Source: Archaeoglobus sp. JdFR-27
Lineage (GTDB): Archaea; Halobacteriota; Archaeoglobi; Archaeoglobales; Archaeoglobaceae
Assembly: GCA_002011235.1 (NCBI GenBank)
Contig: MTMO01000054.1
Span: 1-34,638 of the forward strand
Direction of reading: 5' to 3'
Length of the DNA: 34,638 nt
Shown: piece after piece, positions 1-8,346 of the stretch
Position numbering within the stretch: position 1 is the stretch's first letter
How the letters are laid out: every line of letters starts with the position of its first letter
The notes under the pieces: generated by a model
What the model was told of the DNA's origin: nothing
The model's database searches: none
Seen by the model: only the letters and a program-made list of their open reading frames with translations
Position numbers and translations under genes: made by a program

Positions 1-237
1 GGACATGGAGTACCTTTCGATAAGATATGGGAGAGGGTTGAGGACATCGAATCGGCTTACAGTAGTGAAAAGAATCTCAGTAGGATTATAGACAAGTACG
101 GAGTCGATTACGTTTATCTCGGCCTTGACGAGTATCTTGCCTCGAAGAACTCCTCTAAAGTCTTGATTAACTCGCCGAGATTGCTACCGGTGTTTGAGAA
201 AGGTGGTATTATGATTTACAAGGTGGTAAGGAAATAG
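1..237 (+). CDS. C-terminal end of a probable polytopic membrane protein (glycosyltransferase-like), cut by the window edge
   Basis: The open frame enters from the left edge and ends at TAG 235-237, leaving 78 residues. The piece reads as a soluble C-terminal tail. It has a GHGVPFDKIWERV segment, then KYGVDYVYLGLDEY, and closes with PVFEKGGIMIYKVVRK. The pattern of a chain reading kYGVdYVyvG followed by a terminal ggv.iYkv strand is one I associate with archaeal multi-pass membrane glycosyltransferase-like proteins (DUF2298 or PMT-like groups). No membrane segment is inside the window, so the family call is inference only. Nothing downstream suggests co-transcription: the next gene has its own TATA-like box. 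Confidence 0.45.
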   Translation, partial: GHGVPFDKIWERVEDIESAYSSEKNLSRIIDKYGVDYVYLGLDEYLASKNSSKVLINSPRLLPVFEKGGIMIYKVVRK

Positions 238-290
238 AAATTTGATGGTGATATTCAATTTTTTAATTTTCAAAACTCGAGACCCTAAAA

Positions 291-298
291 TTAAATAT
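291..298 (+). promoter_or_regulatory. TATA-like box for the LOG-like gene
   Basis: TTAAATAT is centred about 24 nt before ATG 319, with no Shine-Dalgarno in between. This fits an archaeal promoter giving a leaderless transcript. Inference from spacing only. Confidence 0.4.
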
Positions 299-318
299 TT
301 TCCCAAAAATTACTATTT

Positions 319-756
319 ATGAAACAGATCGGTGTCATTGGAAGTGCGTACTGTGGAGAGGAGCTTTACAACACCGCCTACAAAGTTGGTCAGCTTCTCG
401 CGAAGAAGAGGTATATTTTAATTAACGGCGGTCTGGGAGGTGTTATGGAGGCTAGCGCGAAAGGTGCTAGGGATGCAGGTGGTTTTGTAATAGGGGTTAT
501 CCCTTTCGCCTCAAGAAAGGGGGCAAACAGATACTGCAATGCTGTGATAGCAACAAACATGGGACATGCGAGAAACATGATAATCGTGCATTCCAGTGAT
601 GCTATAATCGCGATAGGTGGGGGATACGGTACGATTTCGGAAATGGCCATAGCCTTGAAAGAAGGAAAGAAGGTTGTAGCAATATCCCCTGAGATTAGGC
701 TCCCTAGGCTAATCGCTGTGGATACACCAGAAAAAGCGGTTGAAATGGTTGAATGA
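319..756 (+). CDS. LOG-like / TIGR00725-type Rossmann protein
   Basis: This 145-residue protein matches the small TIGR00725 branch of the lysine decarboxylase-like (LOG) superfamily. The N-terminus MKQIGVIGSAYC is a nucleotide-binding beta strand and loop. Residues 37-43 (GGLGGVM) and the GGGYGTISEM segment near residue 100 correspond to the two conserved LOG motifs, the second being a variant of PGGxGTxxE. An Arg/Asn pair (ARNMIIVHSSDAIIAIGG) precedes the second motif, as in the family. LOG enzymes are phosphoribohydrolases on nucleoside monophosphates. The archaeal TIGR00725 proteins have no settled role, so function is not assigned. The start follows a TATA box at leaderless spacing. It stands alone, 167 bp before the next gene. 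Confidence 0.85.
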   Translation: MKQIGVIGSAYCGEELYNTAYKVGQLLAKKRYILINGGLGGVMEASAKGARDAGGFVIGVIPFASRKGANRYCNAVIATNMGHARNMIIVHSSDAIIAIGGGYGTISEMAIALKEGKKVVAISPEIRLPRLIAVDTPEKAVEMVE

Positions 757-894
757 TGCAGTCTTGAGTAATTTTGGAAATTTGGAATTATTCAAACAAT
801 TCTACAAAATTCTACAGAATAATTTGATGACCAAAAACCCATCTACCAACAAATCATCCTTCAAACCACTCAAAAATCAAAAACAAACAAAGAA

Positions 895-904
895 CTTTTT
901 AACT
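895..904 (+). promoter_or_regulatory. TATA-like box for the phosphopantothenate synthetase operon
   Basis: CTTTTTAACT is centred about 25 nt before ATG 924, and there is no purine-rich SD between them. It probably drives leaderless transcription of the three-gene unit ending with aspS. Confidence 0.45.
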
Positions 905-923
905 CCACAGCAAAAAGTCGGAC

Positions 924-1685
924 ATGAGTCATGTTCCTAAGGAGCATCCTAGATATCTCTCACTGCTGTACAGAGAGAGAATAGCTGAAGGTGTGAGGAA
1001 AGGAATAACCGCTGTTGAGGGCATAGCGGCTCATGGAAGAGGCGAGACCTTTGATTATATACTCGGAGAAAAAACCCATGACTTTGCTTTTGAGGCTGAG
1101 AGGGCTGCAGTAGCTTTAATGTTACTTTCAAAACATCCAGTTATATCTGTCAATGGTAATGTTGCAGCCTTAATCCCTGAGGAGATTGTAAAACTTTCAG
1201 AGGCTCTTAACGCTATTCTTGAAGTCAACATATTCCACTTTAGCGAGGAAAGGGTGAGAAAGATTAAAGAGGAGATAGAAGCTCACGGAGGTAGAATTCT
1301 AGCGGATATGGATGCAACATTAGAAGGACTGAAGAGTGCTAGGAGGCTGGTCAGCAGCAAAGGGATTTTTATCGCTGACACAGTCTTAGTCCCGCTTGAG
1401 GATGGAGACAGATGTGAGATTTTGAGAATGAACGGAAAAAAGGTTATAACCATTGATTTAAACCCCCTGTCACGCACCTCAAGAATGGCGGACATAACGA
1501 TAGTTGATAACCTTGTTAGAGCAGTTCCCAACATGATCGAGCTTGCTGAAGAATTGAAGAGCTATCCTGAAAGAGATTTGAAGGAAATTCTGTCAAATTA
1601 TGACAACAAAAAGATACTTTCTGCATCCATAGAAAGAATAAGGGACTGCCTTACCGAAATGGCAGAAAAAGTTAAGGAGGAGTAA
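924..1685 (+). CDS. 4-phosphopantoate--beta-alanine ligase (archaeal phosphopantothenate synthetase)
   Basis: Joins 4-phosphopantoate to beta-alanine with ATP to make 4'-phosphopantothenate in archaeal coenzyme A synthesis, where archaea use pantoate kinase plus this enzyme instead of PanC/CoaA. The 253-residue protein carries the family blocks almost intact: HPRYLSLLYRERIAEGV at the start, AAHGRGETFDYILGE near residue 37, HPVISVNGNVAALIPEE near 70, VLVPLEDGDRCEILRMNGK near 155, and IDLNPLSRTSRMADITIVDN near 177. Length is normal for the family. The ATG sits about 25 nt after a TATA-like box without an SD, so a leaderless start is likely. It is followed after 4 nt by hisD. Confidence 0.95.
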   Translation: MSHVPKEHPRYLSLLYRERIAEGVRKGITAVEGIAAHGRGETFDYILGEKTHDFAFEAERAAVALMLLSKHPVISVNGNVAALIPEEIVKLSEALNAILEVNIFHFSEERVRKIKEEIEAHGGRILADMDATLEGLKSARRLVSSKGIFIADTVLVPLEDGDRCEILRMNGKKVITIDLNPLSRTSRMADITIVDNLVRAVPNMIELAEELKSYPERDLKEILSNYDNKKILSASIERIRDCLTEMAEKVKEE

Positions 1686-1689
1686 AATA

Positions 1690-2922
1690 ATGATCGTAAA
1701 TCCTGATTTCCTTCTTAAGCTGGAAAGAAGAAAATCTTTAGAGGATGTTTTTCCCGTTGTAAAAGAGATAATTGAAAAAGTAAAAAAAGAGGGTGATAAA
1801 GCCCTACTCGAGTTCAGCGAAAAATTCGATGTAAAACCTGAGTACATTAAAGTGCCTGAAGAAGAGTTTGACAGAGCCTACGATGTCATAGACGATTCTT
1901 TAATTGATGCGTTGGAAATAGCAAAGGAGAACATCTCCAACTTCCACGGCATAACCTCTGTCGAAAGAGACATCCGAATAGATTTCGATGACATGATCCT
2001 CGGCAAAAAATACGTACCTTTTGAATCTGTTGGCATATACATTCCCGGAGGTAGGGCAAGCTACCCATCAACAGCTCTGATGGCCGGTTTGCCTGCAAAA
2101 ATAGCGGGAGTTCGCAAAATGGTAGCATGTACACCACCAAACAGCTCTGGGAGGGTTAATGAGCTGACGCTTGTTGCATGCGACCTCGCTGGCTACGATG
2201 AGGTCTATGCTGTTGGTGGAGCCCAAGCGATAGCTGCGATGGCTTATGGAACTGAAACCATCAGAAAAGTTGAGTTCATTGCTGGTCCAGGGAACAGATA
2301 TGTGACTGCTGCTAAGCTTCTCTTGCAGAACGAAATCAGGATAGATATGCCCGCAGGCCCATCAGAAATCTTGGTTATCGCCGATGAGACGGCAAATCTT
2401 CGATTTATATGCCTTGATGTTGTCGCTCAGCTTGAACACGATCCATCAGCTCTTGCAATCGTTTTTGTTACAAAAGAATGGATGGCTGATGAGATCGAAT
2501 CCTATGTTAACGAATTGATTGGAAAAAATAAGAATTTCTTTATATGTGTCGCCGAAGTTGATGATGCAATCAATTTGGCAAACACAATAGCTCCTGAACA
2601 CCTTTCCATGGTTTTTGATGGGGCAGAAAATCGATTGGATGATATAAAAAATGCCGGATCGGTCTTCATAGGAGAATATTCAGCGGTTGCTGCTGGAGAT
2701 TATGCTTCAGGCACCAACCACATCCTTCCAACATCCGGTTATGCAAAGATGTATTCTGGCTTGAGTGTTGAAACATTTTTAAAGCATATCACCTACCAAA
2801 AAATCGAGGAAGCTGGATTGAAAAGGATTGGCGATGCGATAATCAAGCTTGCTGAAGCTGAAGGCTTAACTTACCATAAAAAATCTGTGGAGGAGAGACT
2901 GAAATGGATGCAGGAGAGATGA
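1690..2922 (+). CDS. hisD: histidinol dehydrogenase
   Basis: Catalyses the last two oxidations of histidine synthesis, L-histidinol to L-histidine, using NAD+ and a zinc ion. The 410-residue length is slightly short of bacterial HisD but usual for archaea. The zinc and catalytic residues are visible: Q247 and H250 in DVVAQLEHDPSA, E303 and H304 in IAPEHLSM, D337 in AAGDYASGTNHILPTSG and H366 near the C-terminus. The NAD/substrate region GPGNRYVTAAK (about 199-209) and the PAGPSEILVIAD block are intact. An excellent SD (GGAGGAG) lies just before ATG 1690. The 3' end overlaps aspS by 19 nt. No other his gene is nearby, so the pathway is dispersed on this genome. Confidence 0.97.
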   Translation: MIVNPDFLLKLERRKSLEDVFPVVKEIIEKVKKEGDKALLEFSEKFDVKPEYIKVPEEEFDRAYDVIDDSLIDALEIAKENISNFHGITSVERDIRIDFDDMILGKKYVPFESVGIYIPGGRASYPSTALMAGLPAKIAGVRKMVACTPPNSSGRVNELTLVACDLAGYDEVYAVGGAQAIAAMAYGTETIRKVEFIAGPGNRYVTAAKLLLQNEIRIDMPAGPSEILVIADETANLRFICLDVVAQLEHDPSALAIVFVTKEWMADEIESYVNELIGKNKNFFICVAEVDDAINLANTIAPEHLSMVFDGAENRLDDIKNAGSVFIGEYSAVAAGDYASGTNHILPTSGYAKMYSGLSVETFLKHITYQKIEEAGLKRIGDAIIKLAEAEGLTYHKKSVEERLKWMQER

Positions 2923-4226
2923 GTGAGAGTGAAGTAGTTAGAAAGTACACATCTGAAATAGGCGAAGAAGAAGCGGGGAAGCAAGTATTACTCTACGGCT
3001 GGATCCATGAGCTGAGAGATTTGGGTGGAGTGGTTTTCGCTTTGCTTCGAGACAGGGAGGGAATGATCCAGCTTACATGCCCGAAGAAAAGATCACCCGA
3101 TATAATCAAGAAGCTCAGAAAAACCAGGAGAGAGAGCGTTGTTAAGGTTATTGGAGAGGTAAAAAAAGAGTCAAAAGCACCTGGAGGGTTCGAAGTACTC
3201 CCAGACTACTTTGAAGTGCTGAACGAAGCTGATGCTCCCCTACCATTAGATGTTGTGGAGAAGGTTCCTGCCGAGCTGGATACTAGGCTGGATGCAAGGT
3301 TCCTTGATCTGAGAAAGCCGAGAGTTCAGGCGATTTTCAGAGTGAGGCATCAGATGATGCAGAGCGTCAGAGACTTCCTCAGCGAGGAGGGTTTCATCGA
3401 AGTAAACACACCAAAAATCGTTTCAACAGCAACTGAAGGTGGGACAGAGCTTTTCCCCATCAGCTATTTTGAGAGAGAGGCCTTCCTGAACCAGAGTCCC
3501 CAGCTTTATAAGCAAGTTTTAATGGGGGCGGGGCTGGAAAAGGTCTTTGAAATCGGTCCGATATTTAGAGCTGAAGAGCACAATACGGTGAGACATCTGA
3601 ACGAGGCAATCTCCATTGATATCGAACAGAGCTTCACAGACCACGAAGGTGTCATGAAAGTTCTGGAAAGACTCGTGCAGAGAGTATATGAGGATATTTC
3701 AGAAAAATGCACCAAATACCTCGACTGGATCGGAGTTGACATCCAAATACCAGAGCTTCCATTCCCAAGGATAACATATGATGAGGCGGTAAAGATCGTG
3801 AAGAATAAGGGCGAGGAGATTTCATGGGGTGAGGACTTTTCTACCCCTGCTCTCAAAGCTCTCTCCGAAAACATCGAAGGCCATTACTATATCGTGGACT
3901 GGCCAACAGAGATAAAGCCTTTCTATGCGATGCCCTACGAAAACGAACCAGAAATTAGCAAGACTTTCGATCTCATGGCAGGTAGCCTTGAGCTTGCAAG
4001 CGGAGCCCAGAGAGTCCACCTTTATGACTTGCTTGTTAGAAAGATCAGTGAGAAAGGTATGAACCCAGAGAGTTTTGAGTTCTACCTTAACGCATTTAGA
4101 TATGGTATGCCACCCCATGCCGGATGGGGTTTAGGAGCTGACAGGCTTATCATGTCGATCCTAAACCTCAAAAATATCAGAGAGGCAGTCATATTTCCGA
4201 GAGACAGAACAAGGCTTACACCTTGA
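2904..4226 (+). CDS. aspS: aspartyl-tRNA synthetase, archaeal type
   Basis: Class II synthetase of 440 residues, charging tRNA-Asp. An N-terminal OB-fold anticodon domain (GWIHELRDLGGVVFALLRD, about 32-50) is followed by the catalytic core: motif 1 around EVNTPKIVSTATEGGTELF, motif 2 in FRAEEHNTVRHLNEA, and motif 3 in GWGLGADRLIMSILNLKNIREAVIFPRD at the C-terminus. There is no bacterial GAD insertion, so it is the archaeal/eukaryal form. ATG 2904 is chosen because GGAGGAG at 2889-2895 stands 8 nt upstream. ATG 2919, which overlaps the hisD stop as ATGA, is the alternative, but its SD would be only 2 nt away. The OB fold has His at a position linked with non-discriminating AspRS, so it may also charge tRNA-Asn. 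Confidence 0.97.
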   Translation: MDAGEMSESEVVRKYTSEIGEEEAGKQVLLYGWIHELRDLGGVVFALLRDREGMIQLTCPKKRSPDIIKKLRKTRRESVVKVIGEVKKESKAPGGFEVLPDYFEVLNEADAPLPLDVVEKVPAELDTRLDARFLDLRKPRVQAIFRVRHQMMQSVRDFLSEEGFIEVNTPKIVSTATEGGTELFPISYFEREAFLNQSPQLYKQVLMGAGLEKVFEIGPIFRAEEHNTVRHLNEAISIDIEQSFTDHEGVMKVLERLVQRVYEDISEKCTKYLDWIGVDIQIPELPFPRITYDEAVKIVKNKGEEISWGEDFSTPALKALSENIEGHYYIVDWPTEIKPFYAMPYENEPEISKTFDLMAGSLELASGAQRVHLYDLLVRKISEKGMNPESFEFYLNAFRYGMPPHAGWGLGADRLIMSILNLKNIREAVIFPRDRTRLTP

Positions 4227-4289
4227 AAGAATGAAGCTGATACCAACATATTTAACTATTTAATTTAAGGATACCATAATGTTTCCATA

Positions 4290-4297
4290 TTTTTTTT
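4290..4297 (+). terminator. T-run terminator after aspS
   Basis: A run of eight T residues lies about 64 nt after the aspS stop, followed by a TATA-bearing region for the next operon. Archaeal intrinsic termination uses such T-rich stretches without needing a hairpin. Inference. Confidence 0.4.
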
Positions 4298-4371
4298 AAG
4301 CGAATTTCAATCGTTCAGTCCTTTGATTTAGAAAACTTTATAGGGAATTAAAGGCAGATTTAAGGGAAAAT

Positions 4372-4380
4372 TTTATAAAT
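4372..4380 (+). promoter_or_regulatory. TATA-like box for the smc operon
   Basis: TTTATAAAT, preceded by an A-rich stretch like a BRE, is centred about 28 nt before ATG 4404, with no SD between. It is the best TATA match in the gap after aspS. Confidence 0.5.
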
Positions 4381-4403
4381 GAGTTGTTTCAATTTTTTAT
4401 TGG

Positions 4404-4778
4404 ATGGTGGAAAGTGACATACTGGTTGAACGGCTTGAAAAAAAATTGATTGAAAAAGATAAAGAGATTGCGGAGTTGAAAAGGATGCTATCTGCAAAAG
4501 AGTCTGAGATAGAGGAGATAAAAAAGAATGTTGCAGAAAAAGTAAGGTCGGAACTTGCTTCAGAATTGGAGAAGATCAAGGAGTTAGAATCCAAAATAAT
4601 AGAGCTCAATAAAATCGTAGAGAGTCTCACCTCCGAGATCCTATATCTCAAAGCGGAATTGAAGAAACCTGAGACGAAATTTGAGATCAGTGAACCGAGA
4701 AGAGAGGAGAAGAGAAGGGAGAAAATAAAGGGAGCGGGTGATGAGGAGGGCGAGGAGGACATCATAGTTTGTGATTGA
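4404..4778 (+). CDS. small coiled-coil protein preceding smc
   Basis: A 124-residue protein. Residues about 5-88 form one long heptad-rich coiled coil (LVERLEKKLIEKDKEIAEL and onward), followed by a charged Arg/Lys/Glu-rich linker and an acidic tail ending EEDIIVCD. I do not recognise a named family. There is no signal peptide or membrane segment, so it is cytoplasmic. It is the first gene of the smc-scpA-scpB cluster and ends 42 nt before smc, so a role with the SMC complex is plausible but unproven. The start lies 28 nt after a TATA-like box with no SD. A shadow frame on the other strand is Ser-rich and looks non-coding. Confidence 0.7.
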   Translation: MVESDILVERLEKKLIEKDKEIAELKRMLSAKESEIEEIKKNVAEKVRSELASELEKIKELESKIIELNKIVESLTSEILYLKAELKKPETKFEISEPRREEKRREKIKGAGDEEGEEDIIVCD

Positions 4779-4785
4779 TTGAACT

Positions 4786-4817
4786 AAATTAAAACACCAA
4801 ATTAAACACAAATTAAA
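4786..4817 (+). repeat. three copies of AAATTAAA between the coiled-coil gene and smc
   Basis: AAATTAAA occurs at 4786-4793, 4799-4806 and 4810-4817, with start spacings of 13 and 11 bp. The array fills the 42-bp gap between the upstream stop and smc ATG 4821. Each copy could serve as a weak TATA box, so it may be a promoter for smc or only A/T-rich slippage. Confidence 0.6.
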
Positions 4818-4820
4818 ATC

Positions 4821-7800
4821 ATGCATATTAAAAAAATAATAGTAAAAAATTTCAAATCATTCAATAAAAGGGTTGAAATTCCACTTTTCAAGGGATTTAC
4901 TGTTATCAGCGGCCCAAACGGTAGCGGAAAATCAAATATTGTCGATGCGATTCTTTTCTGTCTCGGTTTAACCCCCTCAACAAGGCTTCTCAGGGCTGAT
5001 AGACTAACAGACCTGATTCACACAGGAAACGGAAACTTCAACGAAGCAGAGGTGAGCGTTATATTTGACAACTCCGAAGGAATTCTCAAAGGTGAAAAGG
5101 AGATAAAGATCACCCGAAAGATAAAAAGAACAGAGAAGGGTTATTACAGCTACAACTACATCAATGGCAAAGCGTCAAGCCTTTCAGAGATTCAAAAGTT
5201 GATTTCAAGTGCTGGAATCTATAGCGATGCTTATAACGTTGTAATGCAGGGAGATGTGACGAGAATTGCTGAGATGACTCCTTTTCAGAGAAGAAAAATA
5301 ATCGATGACATCTCAGGAATCTCGGAGTTTGACGAAAAGAAGGAGAAAGCTTTAGAGGAACTTGAAGTTGTCAGAGAGAACATCGAACGAATAAATACGA
5401 TTCTTGTGGAGGTAAATCACCAGCTCGAGCAGCTCGAAGCTGATAGACAGGAAGCTTTGAGATACAAAGGTCTTCTAGAGGAAAAGGAGAAATTTAACAG
5501 GTATTTGAAAATAAACAAGTATCTGAACCTCCTGAACAAAAAGAAGAGAATAGAGTACGAAATTTCAAGACTTGAAAGGGAAAAGGATGGAATTTTGAAG
5601 GAAATAATTGAGTTAAACTCGAGAATTAACGAGCTTAATTCAAAGGCCGACGAGATATCTGCCCAAATTTACGAGCTTGCGGATGAGAACTACAAGGCCA
5701 TCCAAACAGAGATAATTGAGTTAACCTCGGAAAGGGAAGGCCTGAAGAGATCAAAAGAACTCAGAGCTCAGGAGATTGGCGAGTTCGAAAACGAGAAAAC
5801 AAAACTTCTCGTCTCAATTTCCAAATTTAAAGAGGAGTTGAATAGTATAGAGGAGGAAATCCAGAAGTTTTCAATTCAGCAAATCAGCATCCAAGAAGTA
5901 CTTGACGATCTTGAAGCAAAGAAGAGCCTTATCGAGCTGAAGCTGAGCGAAATGGGGGCTGCACATTCCAACCTAAAGGATGAGCTCCTCTCCAAGAGAG
6001 AGGAACTCGATCTGCTGAAGGAGAGACGATCTGAGAAGGTGAACGAGAGGGACAGATCACTTGAGGTGATCAGAAGAATCGGAATGGAGCTGGAAGACCT
6101 CGAGAAGGAGAAAGATGGAATTAATCGGGAGATAGAAAGATCACTACAAGAACTCGTTAAATTAAAGAAGAAGAGTTCCGAAGTAGAGAGAGAGCTTGAG
6201 AGCAGAATAAAGAAGAGGAACGAGATAGATGATAGGATTTTTTCAATCAGAAATGAGCTTTCAAAAACCGAAGAGGAGATTAAATCCCTTGAAGTTGAAG
6301 TCTCAAAGATTAAAGCCCAACTCTCAGTCCTTGAATCGAGCTTTTCCAAAGCGGTTGAGCTGATCCTCGAAGCAAGAAAGAGAAAGGCGTTGCCGGGCGT
6401 ATATGGCACAGTCTCACAGCTCTGCGAGGTTAGCGAGGAATTCGTTGTTGCTTTGGAGATCGCCGCTGCTAACGCTTTGCAGTTCATCGTGGTCGAGAAT
6501 GAGGACGATGCGGTGAGATGCATAAAGTATTTGAAGAAGATAGACGGAGGAAGGGCTACCTTCATCCCGATGAACAAGATAAAGAAGAACTTTGGAAAGC
6601 TCGATTTGGACAAATCCATTTTGAAGGAGAAAGGAGTTATCAATTATGCTGTAAACCTCATCAAATGCGATAGGAAGTTCAGACCCGTTTTCAACTTCAT
6701 CTATCGCGATACCCTCGTTGTCGAAAACATAGACGTGGCAAAGAAGCTGATGGATGGTCGAAGGATTGTAACCCTAGAGGGTGATCTTATAGAGAGATCA
6801 GGAACGCTTACAGGAGGAAGCTTGGATAGAAAAAGAGGAATACTCGCTACAAAAGAGCTCTTCGAGAAGCAAAATAGGATAGACGAGGAGATTACGATTC
6901 TGAAAAGCAAGAAGACGGAGATAATGGGTAGCCTTAGGAGCGCAGAAGAGCTGAAGAGGATCGTTCAGTCAGAGATCGAGTCAATCAACAAAGAGTATTC
7001 TGATTTGAGGAATAGAATATCCCTCCTCGAGTCCAAAATCGAGTCATATAAGTCAAGACTTGGAGAGATCGACAACAGGATCGAGGAGAAAATCAAAGAG
7101 AGGCAGGAGATCTACGCTAAAATAACAGAAACCGAGGATGAAATTAAGGAAATCGAAGATAAAATTAGAGAGACAAGTAGCGAAATCTCGAAGCTTGAGA
7201 AGAAGCTGAGAGGTAGCGAGATTCCAAAGCTCACGGAAGAGCTTGAGAGACTCAAGGACGAGATTTCCAGAAACAAAGAGGCCTTACTGATAGTCCAGAA
7301 GAACCTTGAGAATGCTGAACTGAGGAAACAGCAAACGGTCAGCTCTATCTATGAGAAGGAAATACAGATTTCGGAGATTGAGGAGAGGAGAAAGGAGATT
7401 GAGGAGAAGATAAGAGAAGAGGAAGCTGCTTTTGAGGAGATTGGTAAAAGGCTTGAAGAGTTGAGAGAAGAAGAAAAAAAGGTTGGTGAATCGGTTAAAG
7501 GTTTGAGAGAAGAAAGAAACAAGCTTTTATCCGAGATAAGAGAGCTTGAGAGTCAAAGGGATGAGAAAAGGTTTGAGGTTAAATCGATAGAGGAGAAAAT
7601 CAAGGCAAGAAACGAGACCCTCGAGATAACGCTGGAACAGATCGAGGAGAGTAAAGTGGAATTCGATGCAAGCGAGAAGATCCCTCCAAATGATGAGATA
7701 GTCAGAAAACTTGACGAGATCGAAGCTGAACTTGCCAAATTCGGCGATGTTAACCTCAAAGCGATTCAGGATTACGAGGAGGTTAAGGCAAGAAAAGACG

Positions 7801-8333
7801 AGCTGATGGAGAAAAAGCTCGTTCTCGAAAAGGAGAGAGAGGGTATTCTGGAGAGAATCGAGAGGTACGAGGGGATGAAGAGAGATGCATTCTTCGAAGC
7901 TTTCAATTCAATAAACACGAATTTCAAAGAGATAATCTCAAGGCTTACCGATGGTGAGGGAGAACTCTACCTTGACAGCATTGAAGATCCTTTCAACAGC
8001 GGTCTCCACATTAAATTGAAGATTAGAGATAAGCCTCTCCAGAAAATAGAGTCTATGAGTGGTGGAGAGAAAAGCCTTGTTGCTTTATCACTCATATTCG
8101 CAATTCAAAAGTATCGACCAGCCCCATTCTATGCATTCGATGAGATAGACATGTTCTTGGATGGGATAAATGTCGAAAAGGTTGCAAGCCTTATAAGTGA
8201 GAGATCAAAAGAGGCGCAGTTCATAGTCGTTTCTTTAAGAAAACCAACCCTTGAAAAGGCCGATTCGATAATCGGAGTTACCCTTGCGAAAGATAACTCT
8301 TCAACCGTTACTGGAATAAAGATGAAAGCCTAG
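4821..8333 (+). CDS. smc: chromosome segregation/condensation ATPase SMC
   Basis: Core ATPase of the archaeal SMC-ScpAB condensin, which folds and segregates the chromosome. The 1170 residues show the full architecture: N-terminal head with Walker A GPNGSGKSN near residue 32, a long coiled coil from about 165 to 500, a hinge domain around 515-650 (LPGVYGTVSQLCEVSEEFVVALE onward, with glycines in TLTGGSLD just after), the returning coiled coil to about 1000, and the C-terminal head. The latter has the ABC signature ESMSGGEKSLVALSLIFA and Walker B FYAFDEIDMFLDGIN. Length and domain order are normal and no key residue is missing. ATG 4821 has no SD and follows the AAATTAAA array. scpA follows 13 nt after the stop. 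Confidence 0.98.
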   Translation: MHIKKIIVKNFKSFNKRVEIPLFKGFTVISGPNGSGKSNIVDAILFCLGLTPSTRLLRADRLTDLIHTGNGNFNEAEVSVIFDNSEGILKGEKEIKITRKIKRTEKGYYSYNYINGKASSLSEIQKLISSAGIYSDAYNVVMQGDVTRIAEMTPFQRRKIIDDISGISEFDEKKEKALEELEVVRENIERINTILVEVNHQLEQLEADRQEALRYKGLLEEKEKFNRYLKINKYLNLLNKKKRIEYEISRLEREKDGILKEIIELNSRINELNSKADEISAQIYELADENYKAIQTEIIELTSEREGLKRSKELRAQEIGEFENEKTKLLVSISKFKEELNSIEEEIQKFSIQQISIQEVLDDLEAKKSLIELKLSEMGAAHSNLKDELLSKREELDLLKERRSEKVNERDRSLEVIRRIGMELEDLEKEKDGINREIERSLQELVKLKKKSSEVERELESRIKKRNEIDDRIFSIRNELSKTEEEIKSLEVEVSKIKAQLSVLESSFSKAVELILEARKRKALPGVYGTVSQLCEVSEEFVVALEIAAANALQFIVVENEDDAVRCIKYLKKIDGGRATFIPMNKIKKNFGKLDLDKSILKEKGVINYAVNLIKCDRKFRPVFNFIYRDTLVVENIDVAKKLMDGRRIVTLEGDLIERSGTLTGGSLDRKRGILATKELFEKQNRIDEEITILKSKKTEIMGSLRSAEELKRIVQSEIESINKEYSDLRNRISLLESKIESYKSRLGEIDNRIEEKIKERQEIYAKITETEDEIKEIEDKIRETSSEISKLEKKLRGSEIPKLTEELERLKDEISRNKEALLIVQKNLENAELRKQQTVSSIYEKEIQISEIEERRKEIEEKIREEEAAFEEIGKRLEELREEEKKVGESVKGLREERNKLLSEIRELESQRDEKRFEVKSIEEKIKARNETLEITLEQIEESKVEFDASEKIPPNDEIVRKLDEIEAELAKFGDVNLKAIQDYEEVKARKDELMEKKLVLEKEREGILERIERYEGMKRDAFFEAFNSINTNFKEIISRLTDGEGELYLDSIEDPFNSGLHIKLKIRDKPLQKIESMSGGEKSLVALSLIFAIQKYRPAPFYAFDEIDMFLDGINVEKVASLISERSKEAQFIVVSLRKPTLEKADSIIGVTLAKDNSSTVTGIKMKA

Positions 8334-8346
8334 CGGTAGTGATAGG

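Noticed and set aside
740-940. A 66-codon plus-strand frame spanning the gap after the LOG-like gene
   Set aside because: Overlaps both neighbours, is Lys/Asn/Gln/Ser-rich in the way of A/T-rich gap DNA, has no SD, and the promoter of the next operon lies inside it.
5876-6643. A 255-codon minus-strand frame inside smc
   Set aside because: Ser/Phe/Leu-rich mirror of a Glu/Lys-rich coiled coil; such long antisense frames are expected opposite SMC.
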